A stretch of DNA of 13,426 bases from Cephalothrix spiralis (taxonomy: Eukaryota > Nemertea > Palaeonemertea > Archinemertea > Cephalotrichidae): contig JAUCNG010137763.1 of assembly GCA_032353305.1 (NCBI GenBank), forward strand, positions 1 through 13,426, read 5' to 3'. Both the position numbers and the translations under genes were made by a program. Shown piece by piece: positions 9,001 through 13,426 of this stretch; positions within the stretch are counted from its first letter, which is position 1, and each line of letters begins with the position of its first letter. The notes below the pieces were generated by a model. The model saw only the letters and a program-made list of their open reading frames with translations, searched no databases and was not told the DNA's origin.

Positions 9001-9341
9001 CCCTTTCGCAAAAAAGTGCCACAGACACCCTCTCCTCCCACCTCGACGTGTACTCACACCTATGTTTCAATAATATAATATTCAGCCAAAACAATTGGTG
9101 GGCAATGGACATCACATCCTCGATTCCATGGTATTATACCATGTTTCATAATATGGTCGAGGACGAGGAGTATGAAACTATGCTAGACCGACACCGCGAC
9201 AAGTGAGGATGTGGACATCATAATAAAATAAAATCTCTAAAGACACATGGAGTATCACATGCAGGGTGCCAGAAAAACTTACCTAATGCTGATGCAAATA
9301 GCACGAAAGACCCAAAGAAGAAAGGAATACTGTATCCAATT
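1..9341 (-). CDS. VMAT-like: SLC18-family vesicular monoamine transporter-like gene, partial (10 exons)
   Basis: This is the central part of a 12-TM major facilitator proton antiporter of the kind that loads amines into secretory vesicles. Ten exons join in one frame (758 nt, about 252 residues): 9341-9283, 8413-8330, 6946-6854, 6101-6012, 5419-5312, 4404-4309, 3869-3791, 2722-2671, 1683-1620 and 33-1. All nine junctions have GT/AG borders and matching phases. Diagnostic stretches, compared with human VMAT2 from memory, are SRAIHGVGSA (TM4, with the Arg), KDDEHRSRAMG (loop 4-5), VGYPLGGVLYQFVGK (motif C region), LLKDPFIL, MAMLEPTLPIW (TM7 Glu and Trp kept) and GYVIATN (TM8). The MLEPTLPIW sequence favours VMAT over VAChT, whose equivalent is LEPTIATW. 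The VMAT2 TM10 Asp is Asn here. The 5' exons (TM1-2) and the exons after early TM10 are not in view. Substrate cannot be assigned. Family assignment is firm; orthology to VMAT itself is inferred. Confidence 0.92.
183..372 (+). repeat. tRNA-derived SINE-like copy 1
   Basis: The 5' part resembles a tRNA with an A-box-like ACGGTGGTTAAGCG (near 191) and a B-box-like GGATCGATACCC (near 230). It is followed by a body sharing CTGGGTGGCTCGGTCAGGTT, AATACGT and GTCATCTGACGCCCT with the copy at 4504. It lies in the intron between transporter exons i and j. No clear tail or target duplication was seen. Confidence 0.6.
395..680. repeat. Degenerate GCGTT/ATTCCGCA repeat, cluster 1
   Basis: Recurring words are AATAACGCA, GCGGCGTTGCGTTA, TTGGGGCAAGAC, TGCGTTATTCCGCAGTAACGC and ACTGCGGCGTTGCATTATTTG. 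They occur at irregular spacing and include short palindromes. The family is shared with 3195-3715. Confidence 0.6.
702..1600. mobile_element. Large foldback element (about 900 bp inverted repeat)
   Basis: The arms match for over 250 bp: TTTTGGCGTACAAC, TTCCGCGCA, CCGCGAAAAT, TCGGAAGTGCGGGCCTAAAC, CCCTTATATTTTTGG, AAATTCTAGGTTCAAG and ATGGGGGCC occur on the plus strand from 715 and on the minus strand from about 1585. Inner arms also pair (CCACTGG...AAATGTATCGCA...ATATGATAT near 895-960 against 1285-1345). The right arm carries about 100 extra bases that look like an internal duplication (ATTTAATCATGAACCTATAT). The open frames in this interval are by-products of the repeat. There is no transposase. 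Confidence 0.8.
1058..1146. repeat. 47-bp tandem repeat in the foldback centre
   Basis: Two copies starting at 1058 and 1105 share TCGTAAATGCAATGTAAATT followed by a TTTAT/TTGAATTTA segment. The surrounding centre (950-1320) repeats TTTACGA...GGTGTAAAT motifs in both orientations. Confidence 0.75.
1620..1683 (-). CDS. SLC18-like exon i (TM9-TM10 loop)
   Basis: This 64-nt exon encodes IPTATRMLHLFIPHFGLGFG and then L plus the first G of a Gly codon. It aligns with VMAT2 [22 protein letters not shown]. It starts in phase 0 after ATCATTCTAG and ends in phase 1 at TTAG|GTAGGT. Its 3' end lies only about 20 bases from the foldback element that ends near 1600. Confidence 0.87.
1793..2480. repeat. 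GTAGGC minisatellite field with inverted GGGCCCCCAAGGGT ends
   Basis: Units of about 30 bp built on AACGTAGGCGTAGGAT plus a spacer recur at 1810-2010 and 2340-2460, and in reverse orientation near 2258 (CATCCTACGCCTACG). The field opens with GGGCCCCCAAGGG and closes with CCCTTGGGGGTCCCC, an inverted pair, so the whole block may be one element. It lies in the intron between transporter exons h and i. Confidence 0.65.
2671..2722 (-). CDS. SLC18-like exon h (TM9, 52 nt)
   Basis: This short exon supplies the last base of the Arg codon and then WISAMFSLIAIGISLFI, matching VMAT2 RWLCALLGMIIVGVSIL in TM9. The acceptor is TTCTCTCTTTCAG and the donor ATC|GTAAGC, phase 0. It was placed by frame and homology, because it is far too short to stand out as an open frame. 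Confidence 0.85.
2824..3027. mobile_element. Short GC-rich foldback element
   Basis: The ends are GCGGCCCGCCAACGATT and, inverted, AATCGTTGGCGGGTCGC. A second inner pair is GGTCGGCCA against TGGCCGACC. Arms total about 50-65 bp with an insertion in the right arm. It is strikingly GC-rich against AT-rich introns and full of CCGCCAA/CCGCTAA words. The plus-strand open frame here follows from the composition, with no recognisable protein. Target duplication is unclear. Confidence 0.65.
3195..3715. repeat. Degenerate GCGTT/ATTCCGCA repeat, cluster 2
   Basis: It is built from TGCGGTATTCC, GGAATACCGCA, GCGTTGCGTTATTCCGCA, TTAACGCATATTTTGGGTAAG and related words in both orientations, with a local duplication (TCTTACACTACGAGG twice near 3422 and 3439). 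It is the same family as 395-680. It is an array of overlapping palindromes rather than a regular tandem repeat. Confidence 0.65.
3791..3869 (-). CDS. SLC18-like exon g (TM8)
   Basis: This 79-nt exon encodes LVFIPDSIGYVIATN and then ACGVLSLKIG plus AG of an Arg codon. It matches VMAT2 VAFLPASISYLIGTN/IFGILAHKMGR. It starts in phase 1 after TTCTCTCTTCAG and ends in phase 2 at GGAAG|GTTTGT. The donor is weaker than the others, but the phase and the alignment on both sides support it. Confidence 0.88.
4110..4225 (-). repeat. Relic arm of the 702-1600 foldback family
   Basis: On the minus strand this reads GCGATAATTGGAAGTGC, ...CAACCCTTATATTTTC, ...AGAAATTCT, ...TATATTTTCG. That is the same block order as the arm of the foldback element, with heavy divergence. 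It lies in the intron between transporter exons f and g. Confidence 0.6.
4309..4404 (-). CDS. SLC18-like exon f (TM7 signature)
   Basis: This 96-nt exon encodes ALMLPEMSMAMLEPTLPIW and then LADYMDLEKWQI. It matches VMAT2 NMGIAMLEPALPIWMMETM...KWQLG. The TM7 glutamate (E312 in VMAT2), both prolines and the tryptophan (W318) are present. It is phase 1 at both ends, with acceptor ATTTTTTTTCAG and donor ATAG|GTATAA. The open frame running on to 4097 is read-through into the intron. Confidence 0.95.
4504..4830 (+). repeat. tRNA-derived SINE-like copy 2
   Basis: This has an A-box-like GGCGAAGTGGTAGAGAG and a B-box CTGTTCGAATCGAG (near 4571), then GTTGCTCGGTCAGGTTAAAT, TATATAGAA and AGTCATCTGGCGCCCTCC. 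The body is about 100 bases longer than in the copy at 183, which suggests subfamilies or a deletion. It ends in an A-rich stretch (GAATAAAAATAG). It lies between transporter exons e and f. Confidence 0.65.
4831..5311. other. Intron sequence without recognisable features
   Basis: This AT-rich intron lies between transporter exons e and f. Short open frames are not conserved-looking, and no RNA gene or ordered repeat was seen. Confidence 0.5.
5312..5419 (-). CDS. SLC18-like exon e (TM6 end, central loop, TM7 start)
   Basis: This 108-nt exon encodes ILQVIFIRPTAEYRVI and then EARYARICLLLKDPFILICA, the cytoplasmic central loop leading into TM7. Two AG acceptors lie 8 bases apart. The upstream one (TTTTTCTCAG, boundary at 5419) is chosen because it keeps phase 1 with exon d and restores the exact VMAT2 spacing between APF and LLKDP (43 residues). 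The nearer one, at 5411, breaks the frame. The donor is GCAG|GTAAGT. Confidence 0.93.
5420..6011. other. Intron sequence without recognisable features
   Basis: This intron lies between exons d and e of the transporter. It is AT-rich and low in open frames. ACTAAATACGGGTTTAGACTC near 5617 shows a weak local palindrome only. Confidence 0.5.
6012..6101 (-). CDS. SLC18-like exon d (TM5-TM6, motif C region)
   Basis: This 90-nt exon continues from exon c as VGYPLGGVLYQFVGKVAPF and then TVIAGAIFVNT. VMAT2 has VGPPFGSVLYEFVGKTAPF here. The first proline of the pair is Tyr in this gene. A long pyrimidine tract precedes the acceptor (CTCTCTTCTTTTCAG). The donor is ACAA|GTAAGG, phase 1. Confidence 0.95.
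6102..6853. other. Intron sequence without recognisable features
   Basis: This intron lies between exons c and d. The pyrimidine tract of exon d's acceptor is at 6105-6120. Elsewhere I see no gene, RNA or ordered repeat. Confidence 0.5.
6854..6946 (-). CDS. SLC18-like exon c (loop 4-5 and TM5)
   Basis: This 93-nt exon encodes MGMVANFYKDDEHRSRAMG followed by VVLGGQAVGVL. It matches the VMAT2 cytoplasmic loop 4-5 (GMLASVYTDDEERGNVMG) and the start of TM5. It is phase 1 at both ends, with acceptor GTTTTTCAG and donor TTAG|GTAAAT. This is the most strongly conserved exon in the window. Confidence 0.95.
7240..7480. repeat. Possible relic related to the CCCTGAC/GACATTTCC family
   Basis: GTGACATTTCC, ATGACATTTCCAGG, GGTTTTCAAGGTTTTCAG and TTTTCCTGACCA are words like those at 8520-8820, with low order. 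This is part of the 1.4-kb intron between exons b and c. I see nothing coding in 6950-8325. Confidence 0.3.
8330..8413 (-). CDS. SLC18-like exon b (TM4)
   Basis: This 84-nt exon (phase 1 to phase 1) encodes TM4, including FVSRAIHGVGSACLLVAG. It aligns with VMAT2 LIARSLQGIGSSCSSVAG and keeps the TM4 arginine (R189 in VMAT2) that lies near the ligand site. The acceptor is TTTGTTTCAG and the donor is GCAG|GTATTT. Confidence 0.92.
8520..8820. repeat. CCCTGAC simple repeat with GACAAAT palindromes
   Basis: TTCCCTGAC, TTTTCCCTGA and CCGACTTTTTCC recur about nine times between 8570 and 8815. Within them at 8625-8690 are two TTCACGACA...TTTGTC units. One contains GACAAATAATTTGTC, a palindrome around a single base. 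It lies just upstream of transporter exon b in transcription order. Confidence 0.6.
9283..9341 (-). CDS. SLC18-like exon a (TM3)
   Basis: This 59-nt exon encodes IGYSIPFFFGSFVLFASAL, which matches TM3 of VMAT (IGYPIPIFAGF...). The acceptor is TATATTTTCAG and the donor is TTAG|GTAAG. The first base completes a phase-2 codon, most likely AG|A (Arg, giving the family's NRIGY), and the exon ends in phase 1. It is the most 5' exon I can identify. The preceding exon, which should end in NR, was not found up to 13426. Confidence 0.88.
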
Positions 9342-9364
9342 CTGAAAATATATAAGAAAACCTT

Positions 9365-9432
9365 TAATAGCCGATTGGTACAACCCACACGGTCTCGGAT
9401 CTGGAAGTTCCGAGTTCGAATCCAAGTCGCGA
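9365..9432 (+). repeat. tRNA-like fragment (SINE relic)
   Basis: GATTGGTACAACCC resembles an A box and GAGTTCGAATCC is a clean B box 28-30 bases on, which is tRNA spacing. Acceptor and anticodon stems do not pair well, so this is a SINE head or tRNA relic, not a functional tRNA. Confidence 0.45.
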
Positions 9433-9583
9433 AAGTACATGTGTATCTGCGCGTGTCACAGCTATTTAGTATATATTCACAGCCTTTCGAGTGTTCGAAG
9501 ATTGCGTTTTATCTCTTCTGATTTGCCAGTGGTTCGAAATTGTGATTTGTTTTCTTTGAGATTAATGTTCTGAATACATATAC

Positions 9584-9830
9584 ACAATTGGACGAAAAAA
9601 TTGGCGAGGGCATAATCGGTCAAAAAAAGTTCCCCCAATGGTTTTGCATATTGGTGGGTAGTTGACCTCCATAAACTATATATGTCTTGAAAATGCTGAT
9701 CACTCGGGGGTTTAGATTTTTGCCTAATCCCCTGAGTGGGGGTTGGGGGCTAAAAACATGATTTATAATTTAGAGGGTTGGGGGCTAAAAACATGATTTA
9801 TAATTTAGGGGATTTCCCTATCTAAAAAAA
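9584..9830. mobile_element. Truncated copy of the ACAATTGG MITE
   Basis: It has the same left end as the element at 13047 (ACAATTGGACGAAAAAATTGG) and the same block order: CAATGGTTTTGCATATT, GGGTAGTTGACC, AACTATATA, GTCTTG, TGCTGATC, TTTAGATTTTTGCC and TTAGGGGATTTCCCTA. It stops at the centre, so the right arm is missing. It carries an internal 35-bp tandem duplication. Confidence 0.75.
9743..9808. repeat. 35-bp tandem duplication inside the truncated MITE
   Basis: Two copies begin at 9743 and 9778 and are identical over 31 bases (TTGGGGGCTAAAAACATGAT and onward). The related element at 13047 has one version of this segment, so the duplication is local and recent. Confidence 0.85.
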
Positions 9831-9831
9831 A

Positions 9832-10539
9832 TAGCAGTACAGTGAAATGGCAAATCCAGGACAGTGAAGTAACACAGGTTTGACGACGTACTGGTTGTTA
9901 AGGAACCCCTGACAATATTGTAATTTGCTGGCCCATTAGTGCATTCAGGGCACTGGGGAGAGGGTAGTTGGTGGTGTGTCTTAATCGGGCGCCGCACCCT
10001 GTATAGCATGAATATTTATTTTAACGTGCGCGCAGGTTCAGGATCCGTAAGAAACAGTGATCATTAGTGAATGGTATTTGATCATTTACTTTCTATACAT
10101 TATAATATGATATATTATATTATTGCAATAAATTGACAAACCTATAATGAAAATGAGATTCTTTTATAAAGTGTTCTTGTTTCGTATGAATTGAATAGAA
10201 AATGGTATTTCGGTGTATGTTGAAATCTTTAGAAAATAGATAATTTATTATGACATTGATTATTAAATTTAGAGTTTATATTTTTTAATGATAATAATTA
10301 ATCATACCATTGAAAAGTAAAAACGAGCAGAAGAAATTAATAGATAAATAACATTCTTTAAGGCATTGTGTTTAAATTTATTTCCTGATATTTTTGTATA
10401 AGGAAAATTCGTTTTTCCGAGGCACGTATATGTTTTTATGTATAGAAAAAGGTCACTATTAACAAGAATATCAATAGGTTGTTGTGAATCAACAAGAGTA
10501 CTAGTATTATAAGGGATTAAACCCACCACTTCTGAAACA
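9832..10539. other. 5' flank of the protease gene; unassigned
   Basis: 9835-10010 is a more GC-balanced block with CGGGCGCCGCACCCTG near 9987 that I cannot assign; it may be an old repeat. 10050-10500 is very AT-rich with many TATA-like words (for example near 10100-10120), so no single core promoter can be picked. Confidence 0.35.
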
Positions 10540-11346
10540 ATGGAGCGAACCACTTTTTCGAAACCATCACATTCAGCTTCAATCGAGAAGATAAAGGAGT
10601 ATGCTGCATGTGTCTGCAGAGTTGATGCAGAAACTAGAGGAACTGGATTCCTGGTAGATATGGATTTAGATGAAAATTCTGTTATAAGTGGAATACTTAC
10701 TTGCTACCATGTTCTAATTAATACGAGTGCGGATGCAATTAATGAGATCTTAGGTAGAGAAAAACCGAAGGAACCAAAAGAAATTAAATGTGAATTTCCT
10801 GGAAAATTTACATTTTCTTATGTTGGAGACGCAGTTTTTAAGAATAAGGAATATGACTTTGGATTTCTTCCGTTAACAGCAAAACAAAGAAACGAATTTT
10901 CACAGAGGCATCGTCTAAAATTTGCCACGATTGAAACCTCTGTACAAAAAGGAGATAGGATTTCAATGATTCAGCATCTCGGTGAATTTGAAGCTGGGGA
11001 AATTACAGATGTAAAAGACAACAAACTCATATATAACGTCTCTACAGAAGCGGGATCAGCAGGATCTCCAATATTCAACGAAAACTGGAAAGTCGTTGGC
11101 ATCCATAGAGGATCTATGACATTGAATAGGGTAAAAGGTAAATTTGGTACTAGAGTAGGAATAATAATTGACTGTATCAAATCATTCTTCACCGAAAGTG
11201 ACCATGGAGAGTATATCACAAGCAAGGATTGGCCTGGATTTGAAGCTACAGGCGGGTCGCACAGGAAACAACATTTGGGACCACAGAAGCTACATATTGG
11301 AGCTAATGGTATGATCTTTTTCGACTTTTCACATATCTATAGCTAA
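10540..11346 (+). CDS. Trypsin-like serine protease (Trypsin_2/S1-type), N-terminal part of a probable protease-CARD gene
   Basis: The frame is 268 codons, unspliced. The start ATG has A at -3 and G at +4, and an in-frame TAA lies 30 bases upstream, so the start is well supported. Residues 15-215 form a chymotrypsin-fold domain. GTGFLV (34-39) opens the barrel, TCYHVL gives the catalytic His57, KEYDFGFL gives Asp106, and GSAGSPIF gives Ser176 in the usual G-x-x-G-S-P setting, followed by VVGIHRG. There is no signal peptide or zymogen activation site, so it is probably cytosolic and of the compact prokaryote-like Trypsin_2 kind rather than a secreted digestive trypsin. Substrate is unknown. 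The tail after codon 256 (GMIFFDFSHIYS) reads like intron. A donor AATG|GTATGA after 11308 is in phase with an acceptor before 12561, which would add the CARD (256 + 93 = 349 residues). Confidence 0.85.
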   Translation: MERTTFSKPSHSASIEKIKEYAACVCRVDAETRGTGFLVDMDLDENSVISGILTCYHVLINTSADAINEILGREKPKEPKEIKCEFPGKFTFSYVGDAVFKNKEYDFGFLPLTAKQRNEFSQRHRLKFATIETSVQKGDRISMIQHLGEFEAGEITDVKDNKLIYNVSTEAGSAGSPIFNENWKVVGIHRGSMTLNRVKGKFGTRVGIIIDCIKSFFTESDHGEYITSKDWPGFEATGGSHRKQHLGPQKLHIGANGMIFFDFSHIYS

Positions 11347-11356
11347 TATTAAGTAA

Positions 11357-11362
11357 AATAAA
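11357..11362 (+). promoter_or_regulatory. Polyadenylation signal AATAAA
   Basis: AATAAA lies 11 bases after the unspliced stop codon of the protease frame, and a GT/T-rich stretch follows near 11380-11415. If used, it ends a transcript encoding the protease without the CARD. If the fusion model is right, it sits inside the intron. Confidence 0.5.
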
Positions 11363-11909
11363 GTAACTAAGCACAAGTTTCTATCTGTTTATAAATTTGT
11401 ACAGCTAGTAATGTCTCCATTGAGATCTATTGATAGACAGGAATCTGTATGAATGAATTGACGTTCTGTTCTGTTTTATTTGCTTCCCCTTTGTTCACTG
11501 GAATCAATAATTTTTTCTCTCTTACTTTTTTTTAAGAGATTGTTATTTACTTTCATTTTTTTTAAATTTTTATAAACTTTTTCCCTATAGTTTTCTGGAT
11601 TTTTTTTTAAATTTCGAGCTCTCAGAAGGCGTCTTCTTCCCCCGTCCCTGATTGATTTATCAACGAATTTATTAAAGCGAATCAGAAAGATGATATTTTT
11701 AATGAGGAGAGGAAATAGTGGGGTAATTCTTATTTCTTATAAGTCTTATAATGTATACTCTTATCAGCTCTTATTCTATTTTGTATACTTTTGGCGACCC
11801 ATTTTCATTTTCTTCTTCACAATAAGTACTGCTCCCGACTCCAGATCGATTTTGACCCCGTGTTCCCTGATCCAATGATCCAAACAGATTTCAAACACCG
11901 CTTACAGTA

Positions 11910-12520
11910 TGGCGGAACCTCGATTTGTTCCTCCATTCTTCTAAGATCTTCTAAGTTTGGGCAAAGTTATAACAGTTTGCCCAAACTTTTAGACCAATGA
12001 AAAAATTCGAAATAATTGAATATTTCCTTTTTAACCAATCGAAATATTCACTTATATAACTCATATGATTTATGTGTCAGACAGACAAATCATAATCTTT
12101 CATCCGAATAAGATAAACTATGGCCAAAGTTTAAACTTCGGCTTAAGTTTAAAACTTTGCCCAAAGTTTAGAACTTAAACGTGACCAATCGGATTATCTG
12201 TAACATCATATGAACTGTCTATCTAGGTCTGTATTTTTCTACATGTACTTTTGTTAACGCTTCTCTGATTGGTTAAAAGAAGTGAGGTTGGCTGAAGTTA
12301 AAAACACATGTGATACTTTTAACGCAGAACTTTAAACTTTTGCCAAAGTTTATCTTCTCGTGCGAAAGATTATGATTGGTCTGTCTGATGTGTCAATCAT
12401 ATGAGTATGAATTTTTTCATTGGTCTAATTTATTGGGCAAACTTTATAACTTTGACCAAACTTAGAAGTATGGAGGAACAAAATCGAGGTTCTGACCCGT
12501 TTGGCTCGCCATATTACAGA
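11910..12520. mobile_element. Inverted-repeat (MITE-like) element, about 610 bp
   Basis: The two ends are imperfect inverted copies over about 180-200 bp. The left end begins TTACAGTATGGCG and the complement of the right end begins CTGTAATATGGCG. Shared blocks follow in the same order: AACCTCGAT, TTGTTCCTCCAT, CTTCTAAGTTTGG, CAAAGTTATAA, AGACCAATGAAAAAATTC, CAGACAGAC and CATAATCTTTC. The centre is built of AAAGTTTAAACTT and TTTGGGCAAAG palindromes. There is no transposase. No clear target-site duplication was found, so the outer borders are approximate. Confidence 0.75.
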
Positions 12521-12841
12521 GCTATAAAACGCATTAAACTGATTTCAAAATATTTTCCAGATGTAGTGGCCAGCAAGGATCATAGAGAAGTGTTATTAGA
12601 CTATCGAATGGAAATTCTAGAAACATTGAACCCAAATAACTTGATATTAGACCACCTACTTACAAAAAGGATCATCAGTAAAATGGAATATGATGAAATC
12701 AGAGCAGAGAAAACGCGAACAGAGCAAGTGAGAATGCTTTTGGACCAACTTGAGCGCAATGACCACAAAGCATTCGAAGAATTCAGAAAGAGCCTAAAGA
12801 GGAACTATGGTACTTTATACAATCTCCTAGGCGGCAAATAA
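12470..12841 (+). CDS. CARD (caspase recruitment domain) coding exon; possibly the C-terminal exon of the protease gene
   Basis: Read from ATG 12470 (A at -3, G at +4) this is 123 residues, and the frame stays open upstream to ATG 12401. Residues about 36-120 form a six-helix CARD: DHREVLLDYRMEILETL (H1), NNLILDHLLTKRII (H2), KMEYDEIRAEKT (H3), RTEQVRMLLDQLE (H4), KAFEEFRKSLKR (H5) and TLYNLL (H6). The LDHLL, EIRAEKTRTEQVRMLLDQL and AFEEF blocks are typical of the family. CARDs assemble death-fold filaments in caspase and innate-immune signalling. The first 30 codons (MEEQNRGSDP...) overlap the right arm of the inverted repeat 11910-12520, so this start is doubtful. The likelier coding part is 12561-12841, beginning at the second base of codon 31 after a TTTTCCAG acceptor. 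The domain call is firm; the gene boundary is not. Confidence 0.75.
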   Translation: MEEQNRGSDPFGSPYYRAIKRIKLISKYFPDVVASKDHREVLLDYRMEILETLNPNNLILDHLLTKRIISKMEYDEIRAEKTRTEQVRMLLDQLERNDHKAFEEFRKSLKRNYGTLYNLLGGK

Positions 12842-12943
12842 GAGAACCGATCAAGGACACCGCATGTGATGGGAATGAGGACTATACGACACCTCATGGC
12901 GAAAAGCTAGTACAGTACATGTACAGTGTCTATGTATTTATAA

Positions 12944-12949
12944 ATTAAA
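12944..12949 (+). promoter_or_regulatory. Variant polyadenylation signal ATTAAA
   Basis: ATTAAA, the commonest variant of AATAAA, occurs about 100 bases after the CARD stop codon (TAA, 12839-12841). No AATAAA is seen closer. It is a plausible 3' end for the protease-CARD transcript. Confidence 0.4.
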
Positions 12950-13046
12950 ACATTTACTATAAGCACTTGATTTAAATAATGTACAAAATGAATTTTAAAT
13001 GTAAAAATACAAAACGCTAATTATTTGACAGATTTGCATACTATAC

Positions 13047-13357
13047 ACAATTGGATGGAAAAATTGGTAGGGCCTACGTTTTCAGATCCCCCCCAACGGT
13101 TTTGCATATTTGCGGGTAGTTGACCCCCACAAACTATATACAAATGTATTTCTGGAAAGGTCTTGGAAAGTGCTGATCGTTGGAGGATTTAGATTTTTGC
13201 CCCACCAACTTGGTTGGGGTGGGGGCAAAAAACGTGATTTTTAAGTTAGGGGATTTCCCTAATTAAAAAATCACATTTTATGCCCCCCACAAAAATCTAA
13301 AACCCCAGAGGAATCAGCATTCTTCAAGACCTTTCCAGAATTTTGCCGTCCAATTGT
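13047..13357. mobile_element. MITE with ACAATTGG termini, complete copy
   Basis: The left end is ACAATTGGATGGAAAAATT, and the right end read on the other strand is ACAATTGGACGGCAAAATT. Inner blocks also pair: GGAAAGGTCTTG with CAAGACCTTTCC, GCTGATC with AATCAGC, TTTAGATTTTTG with CAAAAATCTAAA, and GATTTTTAA with TTAAAAAATC around the axis near 13255. The whole 311 bp can fold into one long hairpin. It has no coding capacity. Confidence 0.8.
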
Positions 13358-13426
13358 CATACATGTATAATGTCATTTATTTCCCACGTTTCTTTATAAA
13401 GTAGCCTACTGTTTTGTGTCATAGTT

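Larger units (their letters stand above)
11309..12560 (+). other. Proposed intron joining protease and CARD
   Basis: The donor is AATG|GTATGA (phase 1). The acceptor is TATTTTCCAG|AT (phase 1), with a plausible branch point (ACTGATT) about 20 bases before it. The joined codon would be G+AT (Asp). The interval contains the early polyadenylation signal, T-rich tracts and the whole inverted repeat 11910-12520, as expected for an intron carrying an inserted element. Matching phase alone has a one-in-three chance, so transcript evidence would decide. Confidence 0.55.

Noticed and set aside
10302-10553. Minus-strand 83-codon frame, possible upstream transporter exon
   Set aside because: Its residues (for example GLIPYNTSTLVDS) do not match the SLC18 TM1-TM2 region, and no splice donor in phase 2 follows an NR codon pair.
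11776-11911. Minus-strand 44-codon open stretch beyond the left arm of the inverted repeat (contains WIREHGVKIDLESGAVL)
   Set aside because: It reads like real protein but is short, lacks a start, and shows no CARD pattern. I cannot tell a decayed exon from chance.
12401-12469. Hydrophobic leader (MSMNFFIGLIYWANF) before the CARD, as a membrane anchor or signal
   Set aside because: The segment is the arm of the inverted repeat and its mirror copy is not open. The hydrophobic reading is most likely accidental.

Overview
The window is animal nuclear DNA. It contains a minus-strand gene split by nine GT-AG introns, a plus-strand CARD (caspase recruitment domain) and protease locus, canonical AATAAA signals, and many non-autonomous repeats (tRNA-type SINE-like copies, foldback elements, MITEs, minisatellites). 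A divergent vesicular amine transporter next to a CARD protein, with this repeat content, suggests a bilaterian invertebrate, possibly a lophotrochozoan. The sequence alone does not fix the species.

Minus strand, 9341 down to 1: ten consecutive exons encode about 252 residues of an SLC18-family (VMAT-like) major facilitator transporter, from about TM3 to the start of TM10. Exons, as plus-strand coordinates in reading order: 9283-9341, 8330-8413, 6854-6946, 6012-6101, 5312-5419, 4309-4404, 3791-3869, 2671-2722, 1620-1683 and 1-33 (runs off the window). All splice phases agree, and the joined protein aligns almost without gaps to human VMAT2 as I remember it. The 5' exons (TM1, luminal loop, TM2) were not found between 9341 and 13426. 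The 3' exons lie beyond base 1. The position of the VMAT2 TM10 aspartate (D399) is Asn here.

Plus strand, 10540-12841: an open frame for an intracellular trypsin-like serine protease (triad H57, D106, S176) is followed 1.2 kb downstream by a CARD. A phase-1 donor after 11308 and a phase-1 acceptor before 12561 would join them into one 349-residue protease-CARD protein. An AATAAA just after the unspliced stop could instead give a 268-residue form without the CARD. The proposed intron contains a roughly 610-bp inverted-repeat element, so the apparent separate start of the CARD frame (ATG at 12470) lies inside a terminal inverted repeat. If the transporter's 5' exons lie past 13426, this immune-type gene is nested antisense in a transporter intron.

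The rest is introns and intergenic DNA filled with repeats. There are two SINE-like copies (183-372, 4504-4830) and a tRNA-like fragment (9365-9432). Foldback elements lie at 702-1600 (relic at 4110-4225), 2824-3027 and 11910-12520. A CAATTGGA-ended MITE is complete at 13047-13357 and truncated at 9584-9830, bracketing the protease-CARD locus. Other repeats are a GTAGGC minisatellite field (1793-2480), an ATTCCGCA/GCGTT repeat family (395-680, 3195-3715) and CCCTGAC-type simple repeats (8520-8820).
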